From JAHEKD01 sp965215945 (lineage in GTDB: Bacteria > Pseudomonadota > Gammaproteobacteria > Arenicellales > JAHEKD01), in assembly GCA_965215945.1 (NCBI GenBank), contig CBDCFC010000014.1:1-64000 (forward strand): 64,000 nt of DNA, written 5' to 3'. The stretch's first letter is position 1. Each line of letters begins with the position of its first letter. The notes under the pieces are model-generated. The model was not told the DNA's origin and searched no databases. It was given only the letters and a program-made list of their open reading frames with translations. Below are positions 27,597 to 36,830 of the stretch, piece by piece. The position numbers and the translations under genes are program-made.

Positions 27597-27942
27597 ATGA
27601 AAATACTACTACATATATTCATCATTCTGTTAGTTATTAGGAGTAACAAAAATCACTGTCGCCCAGACTAATAATAGATATGCAGCACCTAAGATTAATC
27701 AGGCACATTCAGATTTCCTCGAACGCAGTAATCAAAATCTTATTAACGTCGATTTTATTATTGCTAATGCTTTGGGTGAGGCCAAGAGTGCGAGAAATGA
27801 CGGTGAGGCAGCAGGACAGGATGGAATCAATAATGATGAATCAAATATAACGAGCTCAGTGGTGGTTCAACCTGGTGCGGATGCTGATAATGTGACTATT
27901 ATTAATATCAACGAAGGAGATGTTACTGCTATATCAAGATAA
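27597..27942 (+). pseudogene. Second small secreted protein, frameshifted
   Basis: ATG at 27597 opens a signal-peptide-like stretch (MKILLHIFIILLVI) that hits a stop after 24 codons. In the +1 frame a continuous 90-codon tail follows (ITVAQTNNRYAAPKINQ...) ending in VVVQPGADADNVTIININEG and DVTAISR at 27942. One indel between about 27625 and 27645 joins them. The Asn/Asp-rich tail ending NxGDVTA resembles the end of HfaA-type holdfast-anchoring or curlin-like subunits. Pseudogene or sequencing error; unknown family otherwise. Confidence 0.65.
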
Positions 27943-28019
27943 GTATTTATAAAATCAGTCTTTGTTGGCTGAGCCAAAGGAAATGGAGGAATCATTCACT
28001 AATAAAAACAAAAAACAAA

Positions 28020-29363
28020 ATGAAAAAATTATCAAAAAATATTCAAGTGGCCTTGTCAATCAGTTCGCTGTGCCTTGTGGTCAGCGGCTGTTTGAACGTT
28101 GAGGCAGTCAATAATCTTAAAGGTGTTAAGCGATTACCAAGGCCGGCGCAGACCTATGTGAGCGATCGTTTGTCGTGTATCAGCGACATGATTGCTGAAT
28201 ATCGCTATGCATTGGATGACGGCAATCCGCAACCTATTCGAATCGCAATTCCATCGGTTAAAGATAGAACCAGTATTTCATCACGAGACTATCCTGAAAG
28301 TGAAATCCCCAACGATATGACCGATATGGCCTTGGGAATTGCCTCGAGAATCGGTGGCCCAATCAGACTTGTTCATGTTCCGGATACCAACGAAATACTT
28401 GACGCCGCGAGGGTGGATAGCCAGCCCGAGCGAGCGAAATTCTTCGATGGATTTCAGTTCAGCCATTACCGGCCTGACACATTAATTCTATATGGGGCGC
28501 TGACAGAATATGATCGAATCACAACTGCCCGTGAAAAAACACTGGATATTGACGGTGAATTCGGTGGCGGCAGTGGTGAGACGACTATCGAATATTCAAA
28601 ACTCAATGGTCGCAATCAGGCTCGAATGACGATGGACTTTAGGGTGGTACATCCTGCTGTTGGAGATATTGTCAATCATGCCAGTTCGACTAATTCACTT
28701 GACCTATATATGATTGCGCGTGATCGTTCCTATGCAATCAGTGTAGATGGTAATACCATAGGTTTTGCAAAAGCCTATTCGGATGTCGATGCCCGGCATC
28801 AGGCACTACGCATGTTGATAGAAATGGGCATTATTGAATCCATCGCCAAGTTTTTCTTCGTGCCCTACTGGAAATGTTATCCCAATGTCGATAAAACCAA
28901 GATGATTAACTTTGCCGATTACTTTGAGCAACCCGAGGAATTACATTTCGATCCTTTTAATACACCTGAAACAATTGAGCAAGCTGTCGCTGAGACAGGT
29001 GCAGATGATAGACAAAAAAGTGAAAAAGAGAATCCTAACAAGCTACCGCCACAGGATTACCGTGATGGTGAATTAATTCACTCATTACTATTTTATTTTA
29101 ACCATGATGAGTTTTTACATAATTCAACCAGGCATCATGTAAAACGGCAGGAAAGCGATGTTGCGTTCAACATTTCGGGCAGTGAAATTCCAGTTGAGGG
29201 AAAGCAAAACAAACTAAGGAAGATCCTGGCGTTATATCGTAAAAACATTTCCAGTTTTCAATCAAGTACTGATCAAGCAATTTATTCGCGCATGTATAAA
29301 AGCTTTTTGGAACGTTTGATGATTGCTGAAGATGATTCCCCCAGGAAGAAAGAATGTTTATAG
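28020..29363 (+). CDS. CsgG/HfaB-like outer-membrane lipoprotein
   Basis: 447 residues. Lipoprotein signal with lipobox VVSGC (Cys24). The core ~60-285 has the CsgG/HfaB layout: a predicted early strand RIAIPSVKDRT, an amphipathic helix NDMTDMALGIASRIGG, DTLILYGALTEYDRI, a Gly-rich loop EFGGGSGET, then MTMDFRVVHP...GDIV and RHQALRMLIEMGIIES...PYWKC. CsgG and HfaB form nonameric pores that export curli or holdfast-anchor subunits. The C-terminal ~150 residues (from ~295) are extra and unlike CsgG, including HSLLFYFNHDEF. It sits after two small secreted proteins, which are candidate cargo. Confidence 0.72.
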   Translation: MKKLSKNIQVALSISSLCLVVSGCLNVEAVNNLKGVKRLPRPAQTYVSDRLSCISDMIAEYRYALDDGNPQPIRIAIPSVKDRTSISSRDYPESEIPNDMTDMALGIASRIGGPIRLVHVPDTNEILDAARVDSQPERAKFFDGFQFSHYRPDTLILYGALTEYDRITTAREKTLDIDGEFGGGSGETTIEYSKLNGRNQARMTMDFRVVHPAVGDIVNHASSTNSLDLYMIARDRSYAISVDGNTIGFAKAYSDVDARHQALRMLIEMGIIESIAKFFFVPYWKCYPNVDKTKMINFADYFEQPEELHFDPFNTPETIEQAVAETGADDRQKSEKENPNKLPPQDYRDGELIHSLLFYFNHDEFLHNSTRHHVKRQESDVAFNISGSEIPVEGKQNKLRKILALYRKNISSFQSSTDQAIYSRMYKSFLERLMIAEDDSPRKKECL

Positions 29364-29374
29364 GGTATGGTTGA

Positions 29375-29721
29375 ATGCACCAATACGCAAAGATGCACGT
29401 TGGGATTACCTATAAACAGCTCATCAAAAAAATAGTAATACAAATACTTTTTTGTGTGCCACTTGTTTTGTTGATGGACGATGAGTTAATGGCATTTGAA
29501 AGCACGATCTACATCAGTGCTGAAAGTCATAACGGCGCATTCGAAGATGCTGAATATACACTCAATAACTATCGTGTTCGTTTTACAGGCGATAATTTAT
29601 TTATTAACAATGAATGGATTATCTCTGTAGCGGGAAGTCTCTTGTTGAAATATCGCTGGAAAACTCAAATTTGATTCTTATTCTAGACGGTGAAAAAGTT
29701 AATTTAAAAACTGTGAATTAA
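29375..29721 (+). pseudogene. Secreted protein of the CsgG-like cluster, frameshifted
   Basis: Starts 12 bp after the CsgG-like gene. It has an N-terminal positively charged region and hydrophobic helix (QLIKKIVIQILFCVPLVLL), then a beta-rich mature part (STIYISAESHNG, NYRVRFTGDNLFINN). The frame ends at 29674 in an atypical tail. In the -1 frame from about 29632 the sequence continues sensibly as KSLVEISLENSNLILILDG to a stop at 29721; one missing A near 29635 would restore it. ~115 residues when repaired. Position suggests an accessory factor of the secretion system (CsgE/CsgF-like role), but no homology is claimed. Confidence 0.6.
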
Positions 29722-29831
29722 TTAACAGAATTAATTGTTAACAATTGTTAAATTAAAATCGTGGTTAGCAAAATAATAATAAGACAATAACAAGAACTAA
29801 TAAGCTAAGCTACTTAAGAATGGGGGTTTCC

Positions 29832-29861
29832 GTATTGCCTCTTATGAGGCAATACTTTTTT
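29832..29861 (+). terminator. Rho-independent terminator of the CsgG-like cluster
   Basis: Perfect 10-bp stem GTATTGCCTC / GAGGCAATAC with a TTAT loop, followed by six T. Marks the end of the plus-strand secretion cluster. Confidence 0.93.
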
Positions 29862-29997
29862 ATGTTGCTTCATTTGTCTTTCTCATATCAGGGTTTGTGA
29901 TGGAGAATGAGTGAGATATCCAAGAATACAATCTTATTCACCAGGCTCTTACCAGATATTTACAATCAGCAGATAAACATCTCTCAATATAAAACTC

Positions 29998-30367
29998 ATG
30001 ATTCTGCGTTTATTGATTATCATACTTTCTTCGCTTGCAGGTTTGGCTGGCATAACGGTGGGACATTTTGTTTTATCTCTGTTGTTGTTGGGAGTTGGCT
30101 GGAATTTTATGTTTATAAGCGCTTCAACCCTTCTGGCTGACTGTTTTACTGAAGATGCCTGTAAGACAAAAGCGCAAGGTTTAAATGAAACCTTTGTGTC
30201 GGCGACAATGATTATTGCAGCGATTTCTGCAGGAGTTATCCATGAGTTTTTATGGGTGGCACGTCATTAATATCATTTCGATAGCAATAGTTAGTTTGTC
30301 ATTGGTTGCAATTACATTTATATACTTTCTTAGCAGAAGAAATTCAACTGCGAATCTCGCCGTTTAA
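29998..30367 (+). pseudogene. C-terminal remnant of an MFS transporter
   Basis: Only the last ~120 residues of a major facilitator protein remain: ILRLLIIILSSLAGLAG, LLLLGVGWNFMFISASTLL, KTKAQGLNETFVSATMIIAA. The frame breaks in a T5 run (30247-30251); with four T it continues as HEFYGWHVINIISIAIVSL to a stop at 30367. No N-terminal half is found upstream. A decayed, 5'-truncated gene. Confidence 0.82.
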
Positions 30368-30418
30368 TAAAAAGAGGGCGCCTGTTTTTACAAAAAAGTG
30401 GTCTTCATCCCAAATGAT

Positions 30419-30445
30419 TATAATGCGCGTTTATTGCGCATTATA
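30419..30445. promoter_or_regulatory. Palindromic candidate operator of parDE
   Basis: Perfect 10-bp inverted repeat TATAATGCGC / GCGCATTATA separated by GTTTATT, 46 bp before the ParD start. The left arm contains a consensus -10 hexamer, so a repressor bound here would cover the promoter. ParD-type ribbon-helix-helix antitoxins autoregulate through such sites. Confidence 0.65.
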
Positions 30446-30491
30446 CTATTCCATGTTAACCTAAATGGCAGTTAATATTGGATATGTCCTT

Positions 30492-30761
30492 ATGGGCGCA
30501 AAACCACTGAACATCACATTACCAGAAAAACTCAAAGATCAGGCACAACAATTTGCTGTTGAAAAAAATTATGGGTCCATAAGCCGCTTGATTCAACACC
30601 TTTTGCGGCAAGAACTCGATAAAAACGAACAACGAAACAATTTTGAAAAATTACTGGAACAAGGTATTAATTCTGGTGTATCCGATCAATCTCCCGAAAA
30701 CTTTTTTGCCCAGGTTCGTGCCAGATTAAAAACTAAATCGGGTGATCCCTCGACCGAATGA
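30492..30761 (+). CDS. parD: ParD-like ribbon-helix-helix antitoxin
   Basis: 89 residues from the ATG at 30492 (MGAKPLNITLPEKLKDQ); an ATG nine codons upstream at 30465 is possible but the family starts near KPLNITLP. N-terminal beta-strand and two helices (AQQFAVEKNYGSISRLIQHLLRQEL) make the DNA-binding dimer; the C-terminal part would wrap the toxin. Its stop overlaps the parE start by 4 bp, the usual toxin-antitoxin coupling. Confidence 0.82.
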   Translation: MGAKPLNITLPEKLKDQAQQFAVEKNYGSISRLIQHLLRQELDKNEQRNNFEKLLEQGINSGVSDQSPENFFAQVRARLKTKSGDPSTE

Positions 30762-31066
30762 GTCGCTTTCTATTAACTCGTCAGGCACAAGCAGATATCA
30801 ATAATATAGTGGACTATATTTGGCAAGACAGTCCGCAAAGTGCTCTTGAGTTTAATAACGAAGTAGAACGAATTTGTAATTTACTCGCTGACATGCCCGA
30901 TCTGGGTTATCAAATATCATTTATCACTTCGTATGACTGTTTTATGTTTCCTGTAGGCAGGTTTGATTCTTACTTGATTATTTATCTGCAAGAGGAAAAC
31001 ACCCCGGTCATAATTCGAGTGTTGCACGGACGGCAAGACATTGAAAAACTTCTGAAAGATGATTGA
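30758..31066 (+). CDS. parE: ParE/RelE-superfamily toxin
   Basis: 102 residues with the ParE pattern: LTRQAQADINNIVDYIWQ, SALEFNNEVERICNLLADMPDLG, then FPVGRFDSYLIIYLQEE and VIIRVLHGRQDIEKLL. ParE toxins poison DNA gyrase; other RelE-fold members are ribonucleases, so the target is inferred from closeness to ParE (RVLHGRQD ending). Frame intact. Confidence 0.87.
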   Translation: MSRFLLTRQAQADINNIVDYIWQDSPQSALEFNNEVERICNLLADMPDLGYQISFITSYDCFMFPVGRFDSYLIIYLQEENTPVIIRVLHGRQDIEKLLKDD

Positions 31067-31783
31067 TAGTCAGTCAGCGGTTTTTCCAGAGCATTCGTTT
31101 GATCACGCCAATCTAGCAACATGAAAAACAGTCATACAATAACAGAATTTCATGGTAAAAGATGTTTCAAATGGCAATACGATATCAATAAAATTGAGCT
31201 GTTTTTTTTTAAATCCTTTTAGGTAGTAACCCGTAGTACATTTAGATTTAAACATCAATTTAACTGCATATTATTACCCCGTCATTGTGGAATTGCCGGA
31301 GGCAATATCCGCAATCCAACGGCATTTCTAATGACTCAATCCTTTCAGTTAGTACCATCTTTTTCAAGATGAAAGTTGAAACGGGCGATTATCTATATCG
31401 CTGAAGTGATTGGCTATGCGCGTGCGTTTGTAACGGGCATCTCTAATGACTTAATCCTTTCAGTCAGTACCATCTTGAACAAGGCAGCACCAACTGAAAG
31501 AATTATTGAATCAGAAATGCCAATAGATTCCGTGTCAAGCACGGAATGACGGCGGTTAAACGCCAGGTCATTTGCACTGGGCAACCCTCCAAATGCACGA
31601 CGGGTTCAGTGGTAAAAGAATTTTGGATCATTGACAAAGATTAGTGTAATAAACAACTGTGGTAATCCAGAAGCTGTTTCAGATTGTTCCATCGCCTTCT
31701 CGCAATGACAATGGATTGCGATTTACCGCAAAGATATCAGCGTAAGAAAACCGTAATAGTTGTGAGCTGAAAAAATGGGTATC
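31067..31783. other. 717-bp gap rich in repeats
   Basis: No gene. It holds three dispersed palindromes (31281-31317 with core ATTGCC-GGA-GGCAAT; 31527-31547 ATTCCGTG/CACGGAAT followed by GAC; and ~31685-31720) and a pair of 41-bp direct repeats annotated separately. Likely debris around the toxin-antitoxin module. Confidence 0.7.
31321..31476 (+). repeat. Pair of 41-bp direct repeats
   Basis: Copies at 31321-31361 and 31436-31476 (GGCATyTCTAATGACTyAAT...CCATCTT) differ at three positions and start 115 bp apart. The intervening sequence is not itself repeated. Two copies with a 74-bp spacer and no cas genes do not make a CRISPR. Each contains CTTTCAGT, and the second can pair with ACTGAAAG shortly downstream. 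Confidence 0.75.
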
Positions 31784-32435
31784 TCACCAACCGGACGGCA
31801 GCTTTTTGTGAATGGTGATTATTTTATTTTTGCTGCTGATGTAGCCGCCTTCGACCAAATCATGAAAAATTTATTGACCATTTCTCTCGAAGAGCCACCA
31901 TGTTTGCAATATCTTGTTGAGTGAGTTTTTCTTGTACAACCAGAACACCGTCTTTTTCGACCGCGAGTTTCATTAGCGTATTGAACGATGCGTCGATAAA
32001 CATTGCTTAATGCTAAACTTTTAATGCTTCAGTAAGATCACGCACCCGGTCAGTGAGCGCGCTGAGCATATTCATGGCAATGTTAATGTTGTCTTGCAGG
32101 CATTTCTGAAAATCACTGCGGCTGATGATCAAAAAGCTGCACGGTTCCAGGGTCATCACATTGGCAGAGCGAGGTTCGCTGTCCAACAAGGCTATTTCGC
32201 CAAAATAGGAACCCTCGGGAATAATACCTAGTACGATTTCTTTCCCATTTCGATCGGTTAAAAATGCTTTGGCGCGACCTTTTTCAACAACATAAAGCGA
32301 ATCTGTCTGATCTCCCTCGTTAATAATAGTTGCGTTTTTGGGAAACGAACGTCTGATCGCATGCTTAGTAATTGTTTCCAGATCTTCATCAGAAAGATTG
32401 GAAAAAAAAGAGACTTTGCTCATTAGTTCTTTCAC
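31784..32435 (-). pseudogene. CRP/FNR-family regulator, multiply frameshifted
   Basis: The first 140 codons (32435 to 32013) give an intact cyclic-nucleotide-binding domain: NATIINEGDQTDSLYVVEKG, IIPEGSYFGEIALLDSEPRSANV (phosphate-binding cassette) and the start of the dimer helix. The DNA-binding half is still recognisable but scattered over frames: KLAVEKDGVLVVQEKLTQQD, then SREMVNK, then HDLVEGGYISSKNK and ITIHKKLPSGW with a stop at 31784. At least three single-base losses (near 32020, 31905 and 31880) are needed to explain it. Divergent from a broken cyclase gene. Confidence 0.85.
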
Positions 32436-32651
32436 ATACTCCTCACATTTTCATTCTTGGCGTTTTGCATGTAGATTAGTATAGCTCTAACCTGCCGAAC
32501 TTCAAAAATTAAAATGATGTAATTTTTATTGATTACAGTCTGGCATATTTTGAACCAATAAAAATCAATCATTTGGAGGAGATATTTTGTTAATATTAAT
32601 ACTAGTGTGTTGTGCTTAAATAATTAGCCCCCAAACGGTATACATCTAATA

Positions 32652-35600
32652 ATGGAGTGTTCTAAGTGTGGTTTTTCGAATCCAGACGAAGCGCGTTTTT
32701 GCGCGGGGTGCGGCAATACAATTGCAGCACTAGAATGCCCAAACTGTAATAATACTAATCAGCCAGGTTCGCGATTTTGTTCGTCGTGTGGTCAATCGCT
32801 GGCGGTAGAATCAAAATCTGATCAGTCACAACAATCCTCACAGGCAGAACGTCGTTTATTAACAGTAATGTTCTGCGATCTGGTGGATTCTACTATTATC
32901 GCTGACAGCCTCGATCCAGAAGAAACCCGTGCCATCATTCGTGATTTTCAATCACATGCCAAAAGTGTAATTGAGCAGTTTGGTGGCCGTATCACCGAAT
33001 ATTTAGGCGATGGTATCGTCGCTCAGTTCACCCGTCATGAAACCAATGCGGAACGGGCGATCAATGCGGGTTTGGGTTTAATCCGCAAGTTGGAAGAAGA
33101 AAATATCACTATCAGTTCAACCGGTGATGTCGTGCGAATTCGTTGCGGCATTGCAACTGGTTTGGCTGTTGTAGGTGATATGTTGGGGATACACGGATTC
33201 GTTCAGAGTCTGCCATCGGATTACCCTTAAACTTGGCCGCCCGCATTCAAAGTTTAGCCAGACCTGGTGAAATAGTAATTGCCGGTGATACGTTTAGATT
33301 GACGCGGGGTTTGTTTGAATTAGAGGATATAGGCAAACACGAGTTAAAAGGTATTAAAGACCCGCAGCAAGTCTGGCGAGTGGTCAAAGAAAAAAAAGTC
33401 TCCTCCAGGTTTATGGCACATGCCGCCGAGCTGACGCCAATGGTGGATCGCGAAGATACCATGGGAGTATTGCTCGACTGCTGGGAGAGTAGCAAGCGCG
33501 GCCATGCGGATGCAGTGATCTTCACCGGTGAGGCGGGTATTGGCAAGTCAAGAATTTGCAGGAATTGGGCAGGAAAATATCTGTTGATGACTTTTTTTAT
33601 CTCGAATATCAATGTGCGCCGTACCACACGAATACTGCACTTTATCCATTAATCAGTGCGCTGGAGACAACAGCACGCTTTGAAAGAGGGGATAGTAACG
33701 AGACGCGATTGCAAAAATTAGAAGAACTTGTGGCTCGATCTTCTGAAGATATGGATACAGACATGTCTGCTTTTGTAAACCTGATGGGAGTACAGGCAGA
33801 TGATAAATGGCCAAAGCCAAATCTAGATCCTGATGAGAAAAAGGAACGAATATTTAGTTCTCTGATCAATAATATGTTTGCGTTGGCGAAAACCAAACCA
33901 CTACTAATAAAAATAGAGGATGTACACTGGATTGATCCTACCACGCTGGAATTGATGGGTCGTATGGTTAAGTCCCTAAAAGGTCGTAATATTTTATTGT
34001 TAATTACATCAAGGCCAGGTTTCGAAGCTGATTTTATGGAGGAAGCGCATGTAACTCGACTAGAGATAGATCGATTGCCTCAACAATATACAGCACAATT
34101 GATAGGTGGTGTTCAAGGTGCTGACAATCTTCCCAAAGAAGTGGTTGACGAAATCATTCAACGCACAGAAGGCATTCCGTTATTTGCTGAGGAGTTGAGT
34201 AAAAGTTTGATGGAAAGCATGCATGCTGTTGACGATTCATCAAAAACAAGCTCGTTAGCAAAAAAAGACATTCCCACTACCTTGCATGATTCGCTATTAT
34301 CAAGACTGGATAGGCTGCCCAAAGCATCAAAATCTGTTGCACAACTTGCCGCAGTGATTGGGCGTGATTTTTCATTTGATTTGCTCGAACAGGTCGCCGA
34401 TTATCAAGATAAAAACCTTTATCAGGATTTAACACCACTACTAGAGTCGCAACTGGTTTATCAGGACAAAGCACCTCCTTCCGCCGAGTTTAGTTTTAAG
34501 CATGCACTGGTGCGAGATGTGGCCTATGAAAACCTGTTACAAAGCGAACGGATTGATATTCACAAAAAAATAGCAGAAGCAATAGAAAAAAACTATCCGG
34601 ACATTATCAAAAATACCCCGGAACTGGTGGCGCGGCATTTCACCGAGGGGAAAGAATACGAAAAAGCGGTGCAAATACTGGTTGGAGGCGGGGGAAAAGG
34701 CGAGTAGGCAATTTGCCTTAATCGAGGCAAAAGCCATTTGCAAACTGGACTATCACTGGTTGAAAAACTTAATAATCCTAAAATTGTTAATTCTTATAAA
34801 TTAAGATTATTGCTTTTGATGGGTTTAGTATCTTTGTCTGTTGAGGGAGCAGGAGCAGAATCAACACGTGTAATTTATGATGAAGCTCTAGAATTAAGTA
34901 AAAAAGAATCTGACTCGAAATTGAAATTTACAACTTTATGGAATTGTTGGCGTATATCAGTCAATGATGGATTTCCAAGGGCAATAATATGGGCTGATGA
35001 GCTATTAAATCTAGCCAATGCAACGAAAGATGATGAGCAACTCCTACAGGCTCACCATTGTCAATGGGGCACTTTATATAACTTAGGTCAACAGAAAGAA
35101 TGTTGTTATCATACCGAGAAAGGTATCAGTTTGTATGATCCTATCAGGCACGCAAATCATGCTTCAATATATGGTGGGCACGATCCGAGAGTATGTGCGT
35201 TTGGACAATCTGCTCTATCTTTTTGGTTAAGAGGTTACCCTGAGAAGGCAGATTCTAATTTACGGCAAGCACAACAATTAGCAAACGAGCTCAATCATTT
35301 AGGAACTCATTTGCATCAAATTGATATTAGTTTGATGTATTACAGATTTATTAAGAATACTGATCAGTTAAAAAATCAAATCAATCAATTACAGGCATTA
35401 ACTAATAAACAAACGCTTTCTGATTATAGTGCAAAAGTGAAGATTTTTATGGGTTGGGCTCAGGCGATAGATTCTGATCCTCAGGCTGGCTTGAAAACAT
35501 TGTTGGAAGGTCAATCTTTGCATTTCTCAACCGGTACATGGGAAGATAAACCAGTATATCTAGAAATGTCTGCACAAATAAAACAAATATTAGGTGAGTA

Positions 35601-35949
35601 TCAGAGTGCGTTGGATGATATTGAACTTGCTTTAATTAATTCTAAGCAAAGTGGATTGTGTTATTGGGATGCCGAACTTTACAGAAGGAAAGGATTGCTA
35701 AATCTTGCATTGAATTCTAATATTGAACAAGTAGAGACGTGTTTTCAGTCTGCTATTGAAATTGCAACTAAACAAAATGCTAAGCGACTACAATTACGTG
35801 CCATAGTTGAGTTAGCTAAGGTCTATATTGATTTTTCTCAAATAGAAAAAGCCCGAGGAATTTTTATGCCTGTATCCACTTGGCTTGCCAAACAAAAACA
35901 TGACGAGGTATTTATTCGAGCTAAAGAGTTAATAGATAGACTGAATTAG
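32652..35949 (+). pseudogene. Zinc-ribbon/class III cyclase/ATPase/TPR protein, four frameshifts
   Basis: Order of domains: double zinc ribbon (CSKCGF...CAGCG, CPNCN...CSSCG, residues 3-55), class III nucleotide cyclase (LLTVMFCDLVDSTIIAD, GDGIVAQF), a STAND/AAA-like ATPase (GEAGIGKSR, LLIKIEDVHWIDP), then TPR-like helices to 35949. Reading breaks near 33195 (frame to LNLAARIQSLA), 33555-33557 (one T missing in ATTTGC), 34673-34675 (one A too many) and 34729-34732 (one A missing). Without these it would be one ~1,095-residue signalling protein. The 34738-35949 part is an uninterrupted 403-codon frame. Confidence 0.85.
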
Positions 35950-36780
35950 TTATTCTTGATGCGCTCCAGCCATAACTGCCCTTGATGTCATAACGGCACG
36001 AGATGCTATTACAGCTCTTGAATTCATAACGGCACGCGATGCAGCTACTGCCCTGGAACTCAGTTCATTACTGGTCGGTGAATTTTGATGTAATTGAAAA
36101 ATAGGATTTAAAAGAATATCATCCAAATCACCAATTTCCATATCGATAACCATTGACTTATCATTTTTGTCCATTTTCCAGACTCTGATATCACTAGCAA
36201 AACGCCATCCTTTGCCTTCAAGACCTGTATTCAGAGTTTGGAATTGAGGCAAACCAGCCGTTTGATCATCATCAATCGGATTCTGCCCTGAACCCCAGAC
36301 TAAGTAAATCAGAGGACAGGGCAGCTTGTAATAGTGTCCACCATATGAAAAACTGTAAATTCTAGCAAGCCTTGGTGTGTTGGTTTGGGTTGCAATGTTA
36401 TTTCTATTCGTATCGTCAAAAGTCAAAGTGCCAGAAACTTTCTCTCCTTTTCTAGGTCCATCAGTGCTTTTTATAGTTACACTTGTACCCTCTAAAGTGC
36501 CCTTAAATTCCTGGGGCTTATCACCATCCTGGTCAACGATAACTGTTACTGTAGGAGGGGGTTGTGCGCCTGATTCTGGACCAAAACGATCCCGGATAAG
36601 CGTCTCTTCAGTTATTCCTGGTGGCATATCAATCCTTTCGCCAGTAGGCGGAGCATCAAACTTGCTACGAGCCAAATCCTCTCTTACATACTTGAGCCCT
36701 TTAAAAGGTTTGCCAAAAAGATAGATTTTACTGGGTTCGTAGAGGTCTTCGTGACCAGGGAAAATGGGATCAAGTGACAT
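35950..36780 (-). CDS. Protein with C-terminal SRAVxx tandem repeats; candidate multi-core RiPP substrate
   Basis: 276 residues, no signal peptide or membrane helix. Residues 1-240 form a soluble, Pro- and Asp-rich region with a likely beta-domain (TVTVIVDQDGDKPQEFKGTL, TVTIKSTDG-like, SGTLTFDDTNRNN). The tail is five perfect-length repeats SRAV-x-x (242-271: SRAVAA, SRAVMN, SRAVIA, SRAVMT, SRAVMA) and GAHQE. A perfect AGGAGG lies 8 bp before the ATG, unusual for this neighbourhood. It is 50 bp downstream of the metalloprotease in the same orientation as ycaO and tfuA. No homologue is recognised; the substrate role is inference from repeats and context. Confidence 0.75.
   Translation of the reverse strand: MSLDPIFPGHEDLYEPSKIYLFGKPFKGLKYVREDLARSKFDAPPTGERIDMPPGITEETLIRDRFGPESGAQPPPTVTVIVDQDGDKPQEFKGTLEGTSVTIKSTDGPRKGEKVSGTLTFDDTNRNNIATQTNTPRLARIYSFSYGGHYYKLPCPLIYLVWGSGQNPIDDDQTAGLPQFQTLNTGLEGKGWRFASDIRVWKMDKNDKSMVIDMEIGDLDDILLNPIFQLHQNSPTSNELSSRAVAASRAVMNSRAVIASRAVMTSRAVMAGAHQE
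35968..36057 (-). repeat. Five 18-bp coding repeats (SRAVxx)
   Basis: Each unit encodes Ser-Arg-Ala-Val followed by two variable residues. Synonymous codons differ between units (for example GCC/GCT/GCA Ala), so this is not a fresh slippage product; the SRAV peptide has been kept by selection. Confidence 0.9.
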
Positions 36781-36830
36781 TTTGTAATCCTCCTACTGAT
36801 TTTTAAGTTATTTATTTGATTTATAAGAAA

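Noticed and set aside
29907..30140. 77-codon frame ahead of the MFS remnant
   Set aside because: No MFS or other family pattern; the recognisable MFS residues are in a different frame.
31321..31476. CRISPR array
   Set aside because: Only two repeat copies with a 74-bp spacer and no cas genes nearby.
36377..36724. 115-codon plus-strand frame opposite the SRAV-repeat gene
   Set aside because: Antisense shadow; no Shine-Dalgarno and no family pattern.
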